DNA of 64,000 bases from Nocardia flavorosea (GTDB lineage Bacteria; Actinomycetota; Actinomycetes; Mycobacteriales; Mycobacteriaceae): NCBI RefSeq assembly GCF_015477805.1, contig NZ_JADLQL010000001.1, positions 310,001 through 374,000 on the forward strand, written 5' to 3'. A model generated the notes under the pieces. That model was not told the DNA's origin and searched no databases. It saw only the letters and a program-made list of their open reading frames with translations. How positions within the stretch are numbered: position 1 is the stretch's first letter; each line of letters opens with the position of its first letter. The translations under genes and the position numbers were made by a program. Shown one piece after another: positions 17,066 through 25,484 of this stretch.

Positions 17066-18925
17066 GTGCCGTACAACGTGCACGAAGTGATCGGGCGGTC
17101 GCTTGCCCAAGGGAACGAGGGCGGCGGCGCGGCGCTGGATCAGGTCGCCATCATGACCGGGTCCGCCGGGGTGATCGCCCTCGGATTGATGTGGGTGGGC
17201 TACCTCCACCGCACCCGCCGCATCACCTGGTTACAGCGGACAGCGGACCGGCTCGGAAGCTGGTTCGATCAGCCGGGCTGGGTGGCGCTACCGCTGGCGA
17301 TGTTCCTGGCCACCATCCTCACCGCGCTGCTCGGCTTCATCTGGGATGTGAGCCTGCACATCGGTAACGGCCGCGACGAGGGCCCGCTGGCCAATCCGGC
17401 GCACTATTTCATCCTCGCGGGTCTGTTCTTCCTGTTCACGGCCGGAATGACGGCGATCGTGCTGCCACTCGACGAGAAACCCGGCCCGGCGGCGGTGCGG
17501 ATCACCCGTGCCTGGTACGCGCCCGTCGGCGGGATCCTGCTGGCCGGCGCCGGATTGTATGCCTTGATCGGGTTCCCGCTCGATGATCTGTGGCACCGCA
17601 TATTCGGGCAGGACGTCACGCTGTGGGGCCCGACGCATCTGATGCTCATCGGCGGAGCGGGGCTATCGCTGGTGGGTGTGCTGCTGCTCGAATTCGAGGG
17701 CCGGCACAGCCGGCCCGATACCGACCAGCCGCGGCCGCGCCGGATGTGGTGGATGCGTGCCTTCGCCTTCGGTGGCCTGCTCATCGGGCTGTCGGTATTC
17801 CAGGTGGAGTACGACTTCGGCGTCGAACAATTCCGGCTGGTGCTGCAGCCCATGCTGATGGTGGCGGCGGCGACCGTTGCCCTGATCGCCGCCCGGATGA
17901 CCCTCGGAACGGGCGCGGCGCTGGTGGTGGCGTGTTTCGCCGCCGTGGTCCGTCTCGTGGTGGCCTGGCTGGTCGGCGGGCCGATCATCGACGCGCCGCG
18001 TAATGTCTTCCCGCTCTATCTCGGGATCGCCGTGATGGTGGAGGTCCTCTGCCTGCTGCCGGCGGCCCGGCGCCGGATCCGGTGGGGCGCGCTGACGGGT
18101 GTGGTGGCGGCAACGGCGGGGATCTGGCTGGAATCCCTGTGGGTCGCTGCAGTATTCGTCGATCCGTGGCCCACGGCGATGTGGCCGGAGCTGTTGCTGA
18201 TGACGATCCCGACCGGAATTGCGGGCGGTGTGGTCGGCGCGCTGCTCGCGACCGTGCTGCTGGGTGAACCGTTACCGCGTCCGGCCGTGCGGCGCACACT
18301 GATAACCGCCGCCGTGGTCGTGGTCGCAGCGGCCACCGCCAACGGTTTGATGATCGATATCCCGCAGGACGCCCGGGCAACGGTGCAGTTGCGGGAAGCC
18401 CCGCCCGACGGCGGCCGCATGGTGCACGCCGATATCCGCATCACACCGGCCGATCTGGCCGGCGACGATCCGGAATGGGTCCAGATCCTGGCCTGGCAGG
18501 GCGGCGTGGGCAGTGACAGTCCCGGGCGCGGGCTCGTGGTGGATCAGCTACGCCGCGTGGGCGAGGGACATTACGTGACCACGGAGGCTGTTCCGGCCCA
18601 CGGCACCTGGAAGACGGTCCTGCGCATCCAGGACGGGCGCACACAGACCGCGCTGCCGATCTTCATGGCCGCCGACCCCGGTATCGGTGCCGGGGAGGTG
18701 CCGGCGCTGGGCGAATTCACCCGCCCGTTCGTCGCCGAGATCACGGTATTGCAGCGGGAGCGTTCATTCGATCATCCCGCCTGGCTCTTCACCGCGGCCT
18801 CGCTGATCGTGCTGCTGTGCAGCCTGGCGTTGATCGCCGCGTTGTCCTGGGGCGCTGCCCGGATCAACGACCGTTATCCGCGGTCATCCGGCGTGCGGGC
18901 GCCGGAGCAGGCACCGGTTTCGTGA
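17066..18925 (+). CDS. multi-pass membrane protein with C-terminal YtkA-like extracytoplasmic domain
   Basis: 619 residues. Roughly ten to twelve hydrophobic helices occupy residues 30-430, with histidines near membrane faces (DVSLHIGNG, NPAHYF, GPTHLMLIGG). Residues of about 440-565 form a soluble beta-rich domain whose GHYVTTEAVPAHGTWKTVLRI segment looks like the YtkA/FixH-type Ig-like fold found beside copper proteins, followed by a final membrane helix. GTG at 17066 follows GTGGAGG; a longer frame from 16982 lacks support. First of four overlapping genes (GTGA with the next). Function unknown; a copper or redox role is inference from the domain and the cupredoxin-like partner. Confidence 0.85.
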   Translation: MPYNVHEVIGRSLAQGNEGGGAALDQVAIMTGSAGVIALGLMWVGYLHRTRRITWLQRTADRLGSWFDQPGWVALPLAMFLATILTALLGFIWDVSLHIGNGRDEGPLANPAHYFILAGLFFLFTAGMTAIVLPLDEKPGPAAVRITRAWYAPVGGILLAGAGLYALIGFPLDDLWHRIFGQDVTLWGPTHLMLIGGAGLSLVGVLLLEFEGRHSRPDTDQPRPRRMWWMRAFAFGGLLIGLSVFQVEYDFGVEQFRLVLQPMLMVAAATVALIAARMTLGTGAALVVACFAAVVRLVVAWLVGGPIIDAPRNVFPLYLGIAVMVEVLCLLPAARRRIRWGALTGVVAATAGIWLESLWVAAVFVDPWPTAMWPELLLMTIPTGIAGGVVGALLATVLLGEPLPRPAVRRTLITAAVVVVAAATANGLMIDIPQDARATVQLREAPPDGGRMVHADIRITPADLAGDDPEWVQILAWQGGVGSDSPGRGLVVDQLRRVGEGHYVTTEAVPAHGTWKTVLRIQDGRTQTALPIFMAADPGIGAGEVPALGEFTRPFVAEITVLQRERSFDHPAWLFTAASLIVLLCSLALIAALSWGAARINDRYPRSSGVRAPEQAPVS

Positions 18926-19116
18926 ACGACCGGTACGACGATGTGGTGGTCCTGGCGGACCACTCGATCCTCTTGGCCGTCCCCGCTTTCCTGCCCGCCT
19001 TTCTCATCGCCGGAGTCGTCCTGTTCATCGCGGTGCGCGACCGCAGGAACGGCCCGGACGAATCGGCTCCGCCGCATGAAGCGGATACCGCGCCCGACAC
19101 CGACGAGGAGAACTGA
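18922..19116 (+). CDS. small single-pass membrane protein
   Basis: 64 residues starting VNDRYDDVVV at a GTG that overlaps the previous stop (GTGA). One membrane helix (SILLAVPAFLPAFLIAGVVLFIAV) is followed by a charged, acidic tail (EADTAPDTDEEN). The tail codons end in GACGAGGAG, which doubles as the ribosome site of the next gene. Probably a small subunit of a membrane complex with the flanking gene products; no family recognised. Confidence 0.8.
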   Translation: MNDRYDDVVVLADHSILLAVPAFLPAFLIAGVVLFIAVRDRRNGPDESAPPHEADTAPDTDEEN

Positions 19117-19505
19117 TGCCCCTATCGCGGTTATGCGTGCCACTGCTCGTGGCAGGGCTGCTCACTGCCGGTTGCGCTGCCTCCGAACCGCAAGGTCCCG
19201 GTGTGGAGAAACCCCCCGGCGCGACCGAGTCGGCGGCGAGCGTGCGCCTGACGGTGCGGATCGCGGACGGGGTGGTGTCGCCGGTCGACAGCAGGCTGGA
19301 CGCGCGGGTCGGTCAGCCGGTCGAAGTCATCGTGGACAGTGATGTTTCCGACGAACTGCATGTGCACGCGAATCCCGACCATACGTTCGGCGTCGCCCCG
19401 GCTATCGGACAGCGTTTCCGGTTCGCCGTCGAGGTCCCGGGCCGGGTGGAGATCGAACTGCATCATGCCGGGGTCACGGTGGCGACCCTGCTCGTCCGCC
19501 CGTGA
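19116..19505 (+). CDS. cupredoxin-like lipoprotein
   Basis: 129 residues. Lipobox LTAGC at about residues 16-20 marks a lipoprotein. The mature domain (about 42-128) is all-beta and matches cupredoxin-like sequences of actinobacteria: VIVDSDVSDELHVHANPDHTF, then a final VPGRVEIELHHAGVTVATLLVRP. Several histidines (HVH, DHT, LHH) could bind metal, but there is no cysteine ligand in the mature part, so it may be a copper carrier of another type or metal-free. The ATG overlaps the upstream stop (TGATG) and its stop overlaps the next GTG. Confidence 0.85.
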   Translation: MPLSRLCVPLLVAGLLTAGCAASEPQGPGVEKPPGATESAASVRLTVRIADGVVSPVDSRLDARVGQPVEVIVDSDVSDELHVHANPDHTFGVAPAIGQRFRFAVEVPGRVEIELHHAGVTVATLLVRP

Positions 19506-20830
19506 CAACGCTGGCCCACGGGATCGGCGGTGCGTCGGACCTGCCGATCCCGCTGACCTATGCGTTGATCGGTGCGGCGTGGGCGCTGGCCTTCTCGTTC
19601 GCGGTGCTCGCCTTCGCCTGGCGCGAACCCCGGCTGGACCCGGCCCGGGGCGGGAAACCGGTACCGGCGGCGGTGCGTGCGGTCGTGGATTCGCCGGTCC
19701 TCCGTGCGGTTGTGGCCGTGGGGAGTGTCGCCGCGACCGTGCTGGTCCTGACGGCCGGCGTTCTCGGTTCCGCCGATCCCGCCGGGAATCCGGTGCCCGG
19801 TGTCGTCTACGTGCTCGTCTGGGTCGGGGTGATGGTGGCTTCGCTGGTCGCCGGACCGGTGTGGAAGCTGCTGTCCCCGGCGCGGGCCGTGCACCGCGGG
19901 CTGTGCGCGATCACCGGTCGTGCGCCCGAGTCCGGTCGGTTGCGGTATCCGCGGACGTGGGGCCGGTGGCCGGCGGCGTTCGGGCTGTTCACCTTCGTCT
20001 GGCTCGAACTGGCCTCCCCCGACCCCGGTTCGGTGACCGCCGTGACTGTGTGGGTGGCCGGGTATCTGATCGTCACTGTGGCGGGTTTATGCGTTTTCGG
20101 CACCGAATGGGCCGAAAACGCCGACCCGCTGGAGGTGTACAGCAGCCTGCTCGGCCGGTTGAGCCTGCTCGACCGGGGCTCCGGCGGTGTGTTCGTCGTG
20201 CGCTCGCCGCTGGCGAACCTGGCGGGCACTCCGGTGGGACCCGGGTCGGTGGCGGTCGCGGCGACGCTGCTGGGTTCCACCGCGTTCGACAGTTTCTCGC
20301 TGTTCGAATGGTGGCGGGGTCTGCTCGCCGAGGCGGGCGGCGTCCTCGGGCGCACTCTGGTGAGTACCGCCGGTCTGCTGGTGTTCATCGTCGTCGTGGG
20401 AGTGAGTTTCCGCCTCGCCGCCGCGGCCACCGGTGGGCTCGCCCGCGCCGAACGCCGCCTGCTCCCGACCCGGCTCGCCTACACCCTGACACCGATCATC
20501 GCGGGTTATGTGGTCGCGCATTACCTGAGCTTCCTGGTCGAGAAGGGCCAGGCCACGGTGATTCTCTGCGCGGATCCGTTCGCCGCCGGGTGGAACCTGT
20601 TCGGCCTGGCCGACCGGGAGGTCGCCTACCTCTTGTCGGCGCATCCGGCGGTGCTGGGCACCATGAAGGTCGTGGCCGTGGTGACCGGTCATGTGCTGGG
20701 TGTCGCCGCCGCCCACGATCGTTGTCTGCGCCTGCTGCCGCCGGCGTATCGGCTCACCGGCCAACTCGCGCTCATGCTGCTCATGGTCGGCTACACCTTC
20801 ACCGGGCTCTATCTGCTGTTCGACGCTTGA
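19502..20830 (+). CDS. multi-pass membrane protein of unknown function
   Basis: 442 residues with about ten hydrophobic helices (for example 22-42, 68-90, 98-118, 165-200, 290-310, 330-350, 385-440). The GTG start at 19502 overlaps the lipoprotein stop (GTGA), so it is co-translated as the last gene of the four-gene operon. Conserved-looking blocks include LASPDPGSV, FGTEWAENADPLEVYSSLLGRLSLLDR and TPIIAGYVVAHYLSFLVEKGQ. No catalytic family recognised; it is probably the partner channel or scaffold of the first gene product (inference). Confidence 0.85.
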   Translation: MTTLAHGIGGASDLPIPLTYALIGAAWALAFSFAVLAFAWREPRLDPARGGKPVPAAVRAVVDSPVLRAVVAVGSVAATVLVLTAGVLGSADPAGNPVPGVVYVLVWVGVMVASLVAGPVWKLLSPARAVHRGLCAITGRAPESGRLRYPRTWGRWPAAFGLFTFVWLELASPDPGSVTAVTVWVAGYLIVTVAGLCVFGTEWAENADPLEVYSSLLGRLSLLDRGSGGVFVVRSPLANLAGTPVGPGSVAVAATLLGSTAFDSFSLFEWWRGLLAEAGGVLGRTLVSTAGLLVFIVVVGVSFRLAAAATGGLARAERRLLPTRLAYTLTPIIAGYVVAHYLSFLVEKGQATVILCADPFAAGWNLFGLADREVAYLLSAHPAVLGTMKVVAVVTGHVLGVAAAHDRCLRLLPPAYRLTGQLALMLLMVGYTFTGLYLLFDA

Positions 20831-20872
20831 GCAGGTGACGCACGCTCCCGGATCGCCGCGGAACCGGCCGGC

Positions 20873-21796
20873 TCATCCGGTCAGCTGACGGCCCGGCACC
20901 GGTCGGCCGGCAGAATGATCCCAGTGGGCCGCGCCGGGAGCGTGCTCGTGCACCGGACGGATCGCTTCCACGGCATTGACGCAGGTCAGATGGTCGGCAG
21001 GATGGACGCCCGCCATACATTTGAATCGGACGTTCGCCGTGCCCTTCGCGGTATCGGTGGTCGTGGTGAGCCGGTAGCGCAGCGGCGCCCGGTCCGCAGT
21101 GGCCGCCGACCAGACGGATCGGTAGCTCAGCGCCGGGCCGAGTGCGCGGTCGACGATCACCTTTTGGATCACGCCCGTGCTGTCGGTGACCACGTCCACC
21201 GTCCCGGCCGGTGTCTCGCCGGCGCCTGTCACGCCGTCGAAAACCGCCTCGTCGAGGACGTGGAGTCCCGCCGCGTAGTAGCCGTCCGCCAGGGCCGCGG
21301 CCCGGGTAGCAAGGGCGGTGTCGACAGTGCCGATCCCGATTTCGCCCGGAGCGCCCCACGGGTAGACGCCGGTGCCGGTGAAGTCCAGTTCCTCCACCAG
21401 CTCCACCCGGCGGATATCGCGGGTGACCTCGGTGAGCGACCGGATGAGCCGGGCCGGGATGGTGGTCTGGAATGCACCGGTCGCGTGGAATGCCGAGTTC
21501 CCGGCGTGGCAAGCGTCGGCGAGCGCGGCCGGCGGGCCGTGCCCGTTCTGCGGTGCCGTGGAGATCACGTCGTACCCTTCGTGAAGCAGACGCGGCAGTA
21601 TCGCGGCCGGTGCGGCCGCGGCGATCTCGGCGAGCGACGGTACGTAGACGACACTTCCGGTACCCGCAGGTAGTACCCGCGCATCCGCGCTCCGGGCGGT
21701 GAGTTCCAGATCGGGCCGGGCGTCGATCCGGTCCGCTATCGGACCGGCGAGCAGGCCGGCGCCCAGCACCGCCACGGCGAGGGTGGGTGAACTCAT
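20873..21796 (-). CDS. DapB-fold NAD(P)-dependent dehydrogenase (dihydrodipicolinate reductase-like)
   Basis: 307 residues. The N-terminus TLAVAVLGAGLLAGPIADRI is a Rossmann nucleotide-binding turn, followed by a central segment (NSAFHATGAFQTTIPARLI) typical of the DapB N-terminal-like / 2,4-diaminopentanoate dehydrogenase superfamily. It probably oxidises or reduces an amine- or keto-containing substrate; true DapB catalytic motifs are not evident. ATG at 21796 has GGAG 5 bases upstream; a longer GTG frame to 21937 lacks a ribosome site. Stands alone. Confidence 0.75.
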   Translation of the reverse strand: MSSPTLAVAVLGAGLLAGPIADRIDARPDLELTARSADARVLPAGTGSVVYVPSLAEIAAAAPAAILPRLLHEGYDVISTAPQNGHGPPAALADACHAGNSAFHATGAFQTTIPARLIRSLTEVTRDIRRVELVEELDFTGTGVYPWGAPGEIGIGTVDTALATRAAALADGYYAAGLHVLDEAVFDGVTGAGETPAGTVDVVTDSTGVIQKVIVDRALGPALSYRSVWSAATADRAPLRYRLTTTTDTAKGTANVRFKCMAGVHPADHLTCVNAVEAIRPVHEHAPGAAHWDHSAGRPVPGRQLTG

Positions 21797-22056
21797 GCGG
21801 GCTCCAGACGATAGTGCCGACGCTGGTCCGGTGTCAGGGCATTCGATACCGGTCGGGCCGCCCTCGAGGGTGATCACTGGCTCACCGGCGAGGCTGCTCC
21901 GCGTACAGAGCGTAGGCAACATCGCCGAGTACGGCACCGGAATCGCCGTGTTGCCCCGAATCGGCCGTTCGGCGCCTCGGAACCGGTCGCCTGAACGGAA
22001 TCGACTGTGCCGGCGGTATTCCGGACGGAGTTGCGCCGGGCGTCATGCCGGGAATC

Positions 22057-22087
22057 GTGTGGCCTCGACCGGGGGACGAGGCCACAC
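22057..22087. terminator. hairpin terminator downstream of the LppU-like gene
   Basis: A perfect 11-bp stem (GTGTGGCCTCG at 22057-22067 with CGAGGCCACAC at 22077-22087) around a 9-base loop, 16 bases beyond the leftward gene's stop. No T-run. Confidence 0.65.
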
Positions 22088-22103
22088 ATCGGCGTCGGGG
22101 CCG

Positions 22104-22691
22104 CTAGACCTCGGCGACGCAGGTGACGAGTTTGCGCTCGTCGTAGGTGTAGTAGCTGGTGGCCTCGCCGGGGCAGCCGGCCGCATCGGTGGTGCCGGGC
22201 AGGATCGCGAGCACCCGGACGGTATCAGGCTTGCCCGCGGTGCACGGGCTGTGCGAGGGGCTGTCCATACCGGTCGGAATGGTCATGCACTGGCCTACGA
22301 CCCAGTCGATATCGAGGCACAGGGCGCCCTGTTCCTCGCCGCCGAGGGTGACGTAGTAGGTCTGGTCGACGTCGGCGGCGCAGCCGTCCTGGGTCGGTGC
22401 CTTGGCGACGACCTTGTAGTTGGACTTCTCGCTACCGCACTCGGCGTGGTCGATCTCGGCGTCCATCATGGTCCCCGACAGGTTCACGCATTGGCCGATC
22501 TCGGCGTCGAAGTAGACATCGCCACCTTCGTCGGTGCCGTTCTGCCCGGGAACGGTTGTCTCGGGCGCCGGGCTCGCCGAACTCGACGACTCCGCGCCGG
22601 AGCACCCCGACAGAGCGAGTACGGCGCAACCGGCCACGACGAACCCGGTGAGCAGGTTCCGGACCCGGAAAACGGGTGCGCGTCTGGACAT
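22104..22691 (-). CDS. LppU-like secreted lipoprotein
   Basis: 195 residues. Signal peptide with lipobox LALSGC, then a Ser/Pro-rich linker and a small cysteine-rich domain. Block DAEIGQCVNLSGT and the paired cysteines in GCAADVDQTYY, GALCLDIDW and CMTIPTG follow the mycobacterial LppU family; disulfides are likely. Function unknown in the family. ATG at 22691 (MSRRAPVF) is chosen because GGAGG lies 7 bases upstream; a start 17 codons earlier lacks this. Confidence 0.8.
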   Translation of the reverse strand: MSRRAPVFRVRNLLTGFVVAGCAVLALSGCSGAESSSSASPAPETTVPGQNGTDEGGDVYFDAEIGQCVNLSGTMMDAEIDHAECGSEKSNYKVVAKAPTQDGCAADVDQTYYVTLGGEEQGALCLDIDWVVGQCMTIPTGMDSPSHSPCTAGKPDTVRVLAILPGTTDAAGCPGEATSYYTYDERKLVTCVAEV

Positions 22692-22917
22692 GGCAATTCC
22701 TCCATCGAAATCGATCGCATGAGCGGGTGGGGGAGAACTCATGAATCGTTCGACGAGGCGCCACGGTGTATGCGCTGCTCGCCACCCCTACCCGATCAAG
22801 ATCATATCCGGTGGCTGCGCGGTGCCGGAGCGCACTGGTCCGGGAGCGGTGGAACCCGCCGAGTGACCCGCCCACGTGGGGCAGGGCACCCGGCCGATCA
22901 CCGTGGTCCCGGCCGGA

Positions 22918-23070
22918 CTATTCGGAATCGGCCGATCGGTTCGGATCCTCGGCCGCCCGCAGGGCGGTCTCCAGTTCCCGCCGGAGCCGGGCCGCTTCGG
23001 CCTCGTTCCCGGCGTCCTCGGCGGTGGTGATGTCCTGGTTCAGCTGGGCGATCGTATCGCGGCTACTCAT
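22918..23070 (-). CDS. small coiled-coil hypothetical protein
   Basis: 50 residues beginning MSSRDTIAQLNQDITTAEDAG, mostly Glu/Ala/Arg/Leu heptads (RLRRELETALRAAEDP), so probably one amphipathic helix or short coiled coil. ATG at 23070 is preceded by GGGAGG with 4 bases spacing, which is the main reason to call it real. Divergent from the LtrA gene. No family recognised. Confidence 0.6.
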   Translation of the reverse strand: MSSRDTIAQLNQDITTAEDAGNEAEAARLRRELETALRAAEDPNRSADSE

Positions 23071-23221
23071 AGGGCCTCCCTTCTCGTCGCCGATGCCGGG
23101 TCGTAGCTCCGCTCCGGCATCCTCCATCCACCGCGTGACCGGTTTCCGGCGGTCGAAACATGGCCGTGTCGCAGGTCCGGTGGTGCTGCGACCGGCGTCG
23201 CGTGGTGCCAGTATTCGGCGT

Positions 23222-24436
23222 ATGAGTGGATCCGAGCGTATGCGACTGCAGCCGGTGGCCCAGGGAGCCGCGGTTACCCAACTCGAGCTGTTCTTCGATC
23301 TGGTGGTGGTCTTCGCACTCACCAAGGTGACCGATCTGGCCGCCGAGGACACCTCCGCCGTGAATATGGTGCGCGCGTTACTGGTGCTGGCTGTGATGTG
23401 GTGGGTGTGGATCTCCTACAGCTGGCTGGGCAATGTGGTGCGCGCCGACGAAGGTCTGGCGCGGGTGGCCGTGTTCACCGCCATGGGTGCCGGGTTCATT
23501 GCCGCGCTGACCATTCCGGAAGCATTCCACGATCTGCCCGGTGGCTGGTCGGGACCACTGGTGTTCGCGCTGGCCTATCTGGTGGCCCGGCTCGTCCATC
23601 TGGGCATGTTCTGGCTGGCCAGCGCACAGGATCCGCAACTGCGCACGCAGGTGATCCGCTGGGGGTTGGGGTCGATCACCATCGGCACCGCGCTGCTGGT
23701 GGTGGCGGCGACGACCTCGGGGGCGGTACAGATCGGTTTGTGGATCGCCGCGGTGGCCGGCGATATGGCGTGGACGCTGCTGTCCGGTAACGGCTGGCGG
23801 GTGAACTCGGCACGGCATTTTTCCGAACGCTACGGGCTGATCGTCATCGTTGCGCTGGGCGAATCGATTGTCTCGATCGGTATCGGGGTGGCCGCGCTGC
23901 CCATCTCATGGCCGATCGCCGTGGGTGCATTGCTGGGCCTGGCGATCTCCGGCCTGCTGTGGTGGGCGTATTTCGATGTCGCCGCGCTGTCGGTCGAGCG
24001 CGCGCTGGCCGCGGCCGACGGAGAACGGCAGATCAAGATCGCTCGCAATTGCTACACCTACTGGCATTTCCCGATGATCGCCGGGATCATCGCGCTGTCG
24101 CTCGGCCTCAAGAAGGTGCTCTACTACGTCGGGGACAGTTCGCACCACCGGCTCACCGACGCGCTCTACGGAATCCCGCTGTACGCGCTGTACGGCGGTG
24201 TCGTGCTGTTCCTGATCGGGCTCGTGGGCAGCAAGGCCTATGCCACCGGGGAGGTCACCGTATCCCGCGTTGTCGCGATCGTGGTGCTGGTCGCCCTCAC
24301 TCCGCCGGCGTCGGCGCTGCCCGCGCTCGCCGCCCTGGCGATCCTGTGCGCGGTCCTGTTGTCGCTGATCGTCTGGGAGACCGTCCGCTTCGCCGTGCCG
24401 CGCGACGAGATCCGGCACGCCGGACACCATTCGTGA
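23222..24436 (+). CDS. low temperature requirement A (LtrA) family membrane protein
   Basis: 404 residues, all-helical, with about eleven membrane segments. The LtrA signature is clear: VTQLELFFDLVVVFALTKVT at the first helix, HFSERYGLIVIVALGESIVSIG in the middle, and CYTYWHFPMIAGIIALSLGLKK later. The family is widespread but its transport or enzymatic role is not established. ATG at 23222 gives the canonical N-terminus; there is no strong ribosome site and ATG 23240 is possible. Confidence 0.9.
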   Translation: MSGSERMRLQPVAQGAAVTQLELFFDLVVVFALTKVTDLAAEDTSAVNMVRALLVLAVMWWVWISYSWLGNVVRADEGLARVAVFTAMGAGFIAALTIPEAFHDLPGGWSGPLVFALAYLVARLVHLGMFWLASAQDPQLRTQVIRWGLGSITIGTALLVVAATTSGAVQIGLWIAAVAGDMAWTLLSGNGWRVNSARHFSERYGLIVIVALGESIVSIGIGVAALPISWPIAVGALLGLAISGLLWWAYFDVAALSVERALAAADGERQIKIARNCYTYWHFPMIAGIIALSLGLKKVLYYVGDSSHHRLTDALYGIPLYALYGGVVLFLIGLVGSKAYATGEVTVSRVVAIVVLVALTPPASALPALAALAILCAVLLSLIVWETVRFAVPRDEIRHAGHHS

Positions 24437-24585
24437 CGTGTACGGCACCGGCCCCGCGAAACATCGCGGCAGCCGGGCCGCTACCCGGATGCAGCCGTCC
24501 GGCGCGTATGTTCGCCGGGAGACGGCCGGGGCCAGTGTTGCGCGCTCCGGCCGGGTTGTGCCGCACCGGAACGAAGGAGGCTGCT

Positions 24586-25242
24586 GTGCCGAGGGAACTG
24601 GACCTGACCACAGACGAACTGCTGACGACCACACGAGCGGTGCGTAAACGACTCGACCTCGAGCGCGCGGTGCCGCTCGAGGTCATCCGGGAATGTATCG
24701 AACTGGCGGTGCAGGCGCCGAGCGGGTCGAACCGGCAGGGCTGGCACTGGGTCGTCGTCACCGACCCCGGACAGCGCCGGTCGCTGGGCGAGTTGTACCG
24801 CAAGGCGTTCGAGGAATACGCCTCCTCCCGGAGTTTCCCGGGTAACCAGCTCAGCGGTGATTCCGAAGCGGATGCGGCCCGGCAGCGCGTCGCGGATTCC
24901 GCGCGGTATCTGGCCGAGAAGATGGGCGCGGTGCCGACTCTGGTGATCCCGTGTCAGTGGGGCCGGCTGGACAACGCGTCGAGCGCGGCGAGCGCGGCGT
25001 ACTGGGGATCGCTGTTTCCCGCGGTATGGAGTTTCTGCCTGGCGGCGCGTTCGCGAGGTCTCGGAACCTCCTGGACCACACTGCATTTGCGATACGAGCG
25101 GGATGCGGCCGAGATTCTCGGCATTCCCTACGAGAAGGTGTCCCAGGGCGCGCTGTTGCCGGTGGCCTACACGCTGGGCACCGATTTCAAACCCGCCGCG
25201 CGGACCGATCTGGATCGGATCGTGCATATCGGCGGCTGGTAG
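24586..25242 (+). CDS. nitroreductase family protein
   Basis: An FMN-dependent nitroreductase-fold protein of 218 residues. RAVRKRLDLERAVPLEVIRECIELAVQAPSGSNRQGWHWVVV is the FMN-binding N-terminal region, and the later SLFPAVWSFCLAARSRGLGTSWTTLHL is the dimer/FMN loop. It would use NAD(P)H to reduce nitro or other electron-poor compounds. GTG at 24586 follows AAGGAGG with 5 bases spacing. The upstream open frame overlapping ltrA is noise. Confidence 0.92.
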   Translation: MPRELDLTTDELLTTTRAVRKRLDLERAVPLEVIRECIELAVQAPSGSNRQGWHWVVVTDPGQRRSLGELYRKAFEEYASSRSFPGNQLSGDSEADAARQRVADSARYLAEKMGAVPTLVIPCQWGRLDNASSAASAAYWGSLFPAVWSFCLAARSRGLGTSWTTLHLRYERDAAEILGIPYEKVSQGALLPVAYTLGTDFKPAARTDLDRIVHIGGW

Positions 25243-25284
25243 CCGACCGGGGCCTGCCTCGTTTCGTCCCCCGGCCGCGTCGGT

Positions 25285-25305
25285 GACACCGATCCTTCGG
25301 GTGTC
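25285..25305 (+). terminator. short hairpin after the nitroreductase gene
   Basis: GACACC (25285-25290) pairs with GGTGTC (25300-25305) over a 9-base loop, 42 bases past the stop. Short stem, so only a moderate terminator candidate. Confidence 0.4.
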
Positions 25306-25402
25306 CCGAACCGATTGTGAAACAGTCCTGGTTACAGGGTATTTCGCGACGCCTGCAGGCGGTGTGCGAACGCCCGGTGCCGAGTACTCACCGGTAGGTC
25401 AC

Positions 25403-25427
25403 GTTTCGATCACGCCGAATCGGGTAG
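25403..25427 (+). promoter_or_regulatory. SigF-type promoter of the sigma factor gene (probable autoregulation)
   Basis: GTTT at 25403-25406, 15-base spacer, GGGTAG at 25422-25427. This fits the SigF/SigB-class consensus (GTTT-N15-17-GGGTAT) and lies 58 bases upstream of a SigF-class gene. The csbD-like gene at 16629 has the same arrangement with the same spacing. Confidence 0.65.
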
Positions 25428-25484
25428 TTCTGAAGGAAGTCGAGCCGATCAGCGAGCCGATTGGGAAGACCCGAGGAGCCCCCG

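Noticed and set aside
25337-25342. Second GGGTAT upstream of the sigma factor gene
   Set aside because: No GTTT at 14-17 bases upstream, so not called as a SigF promoter.
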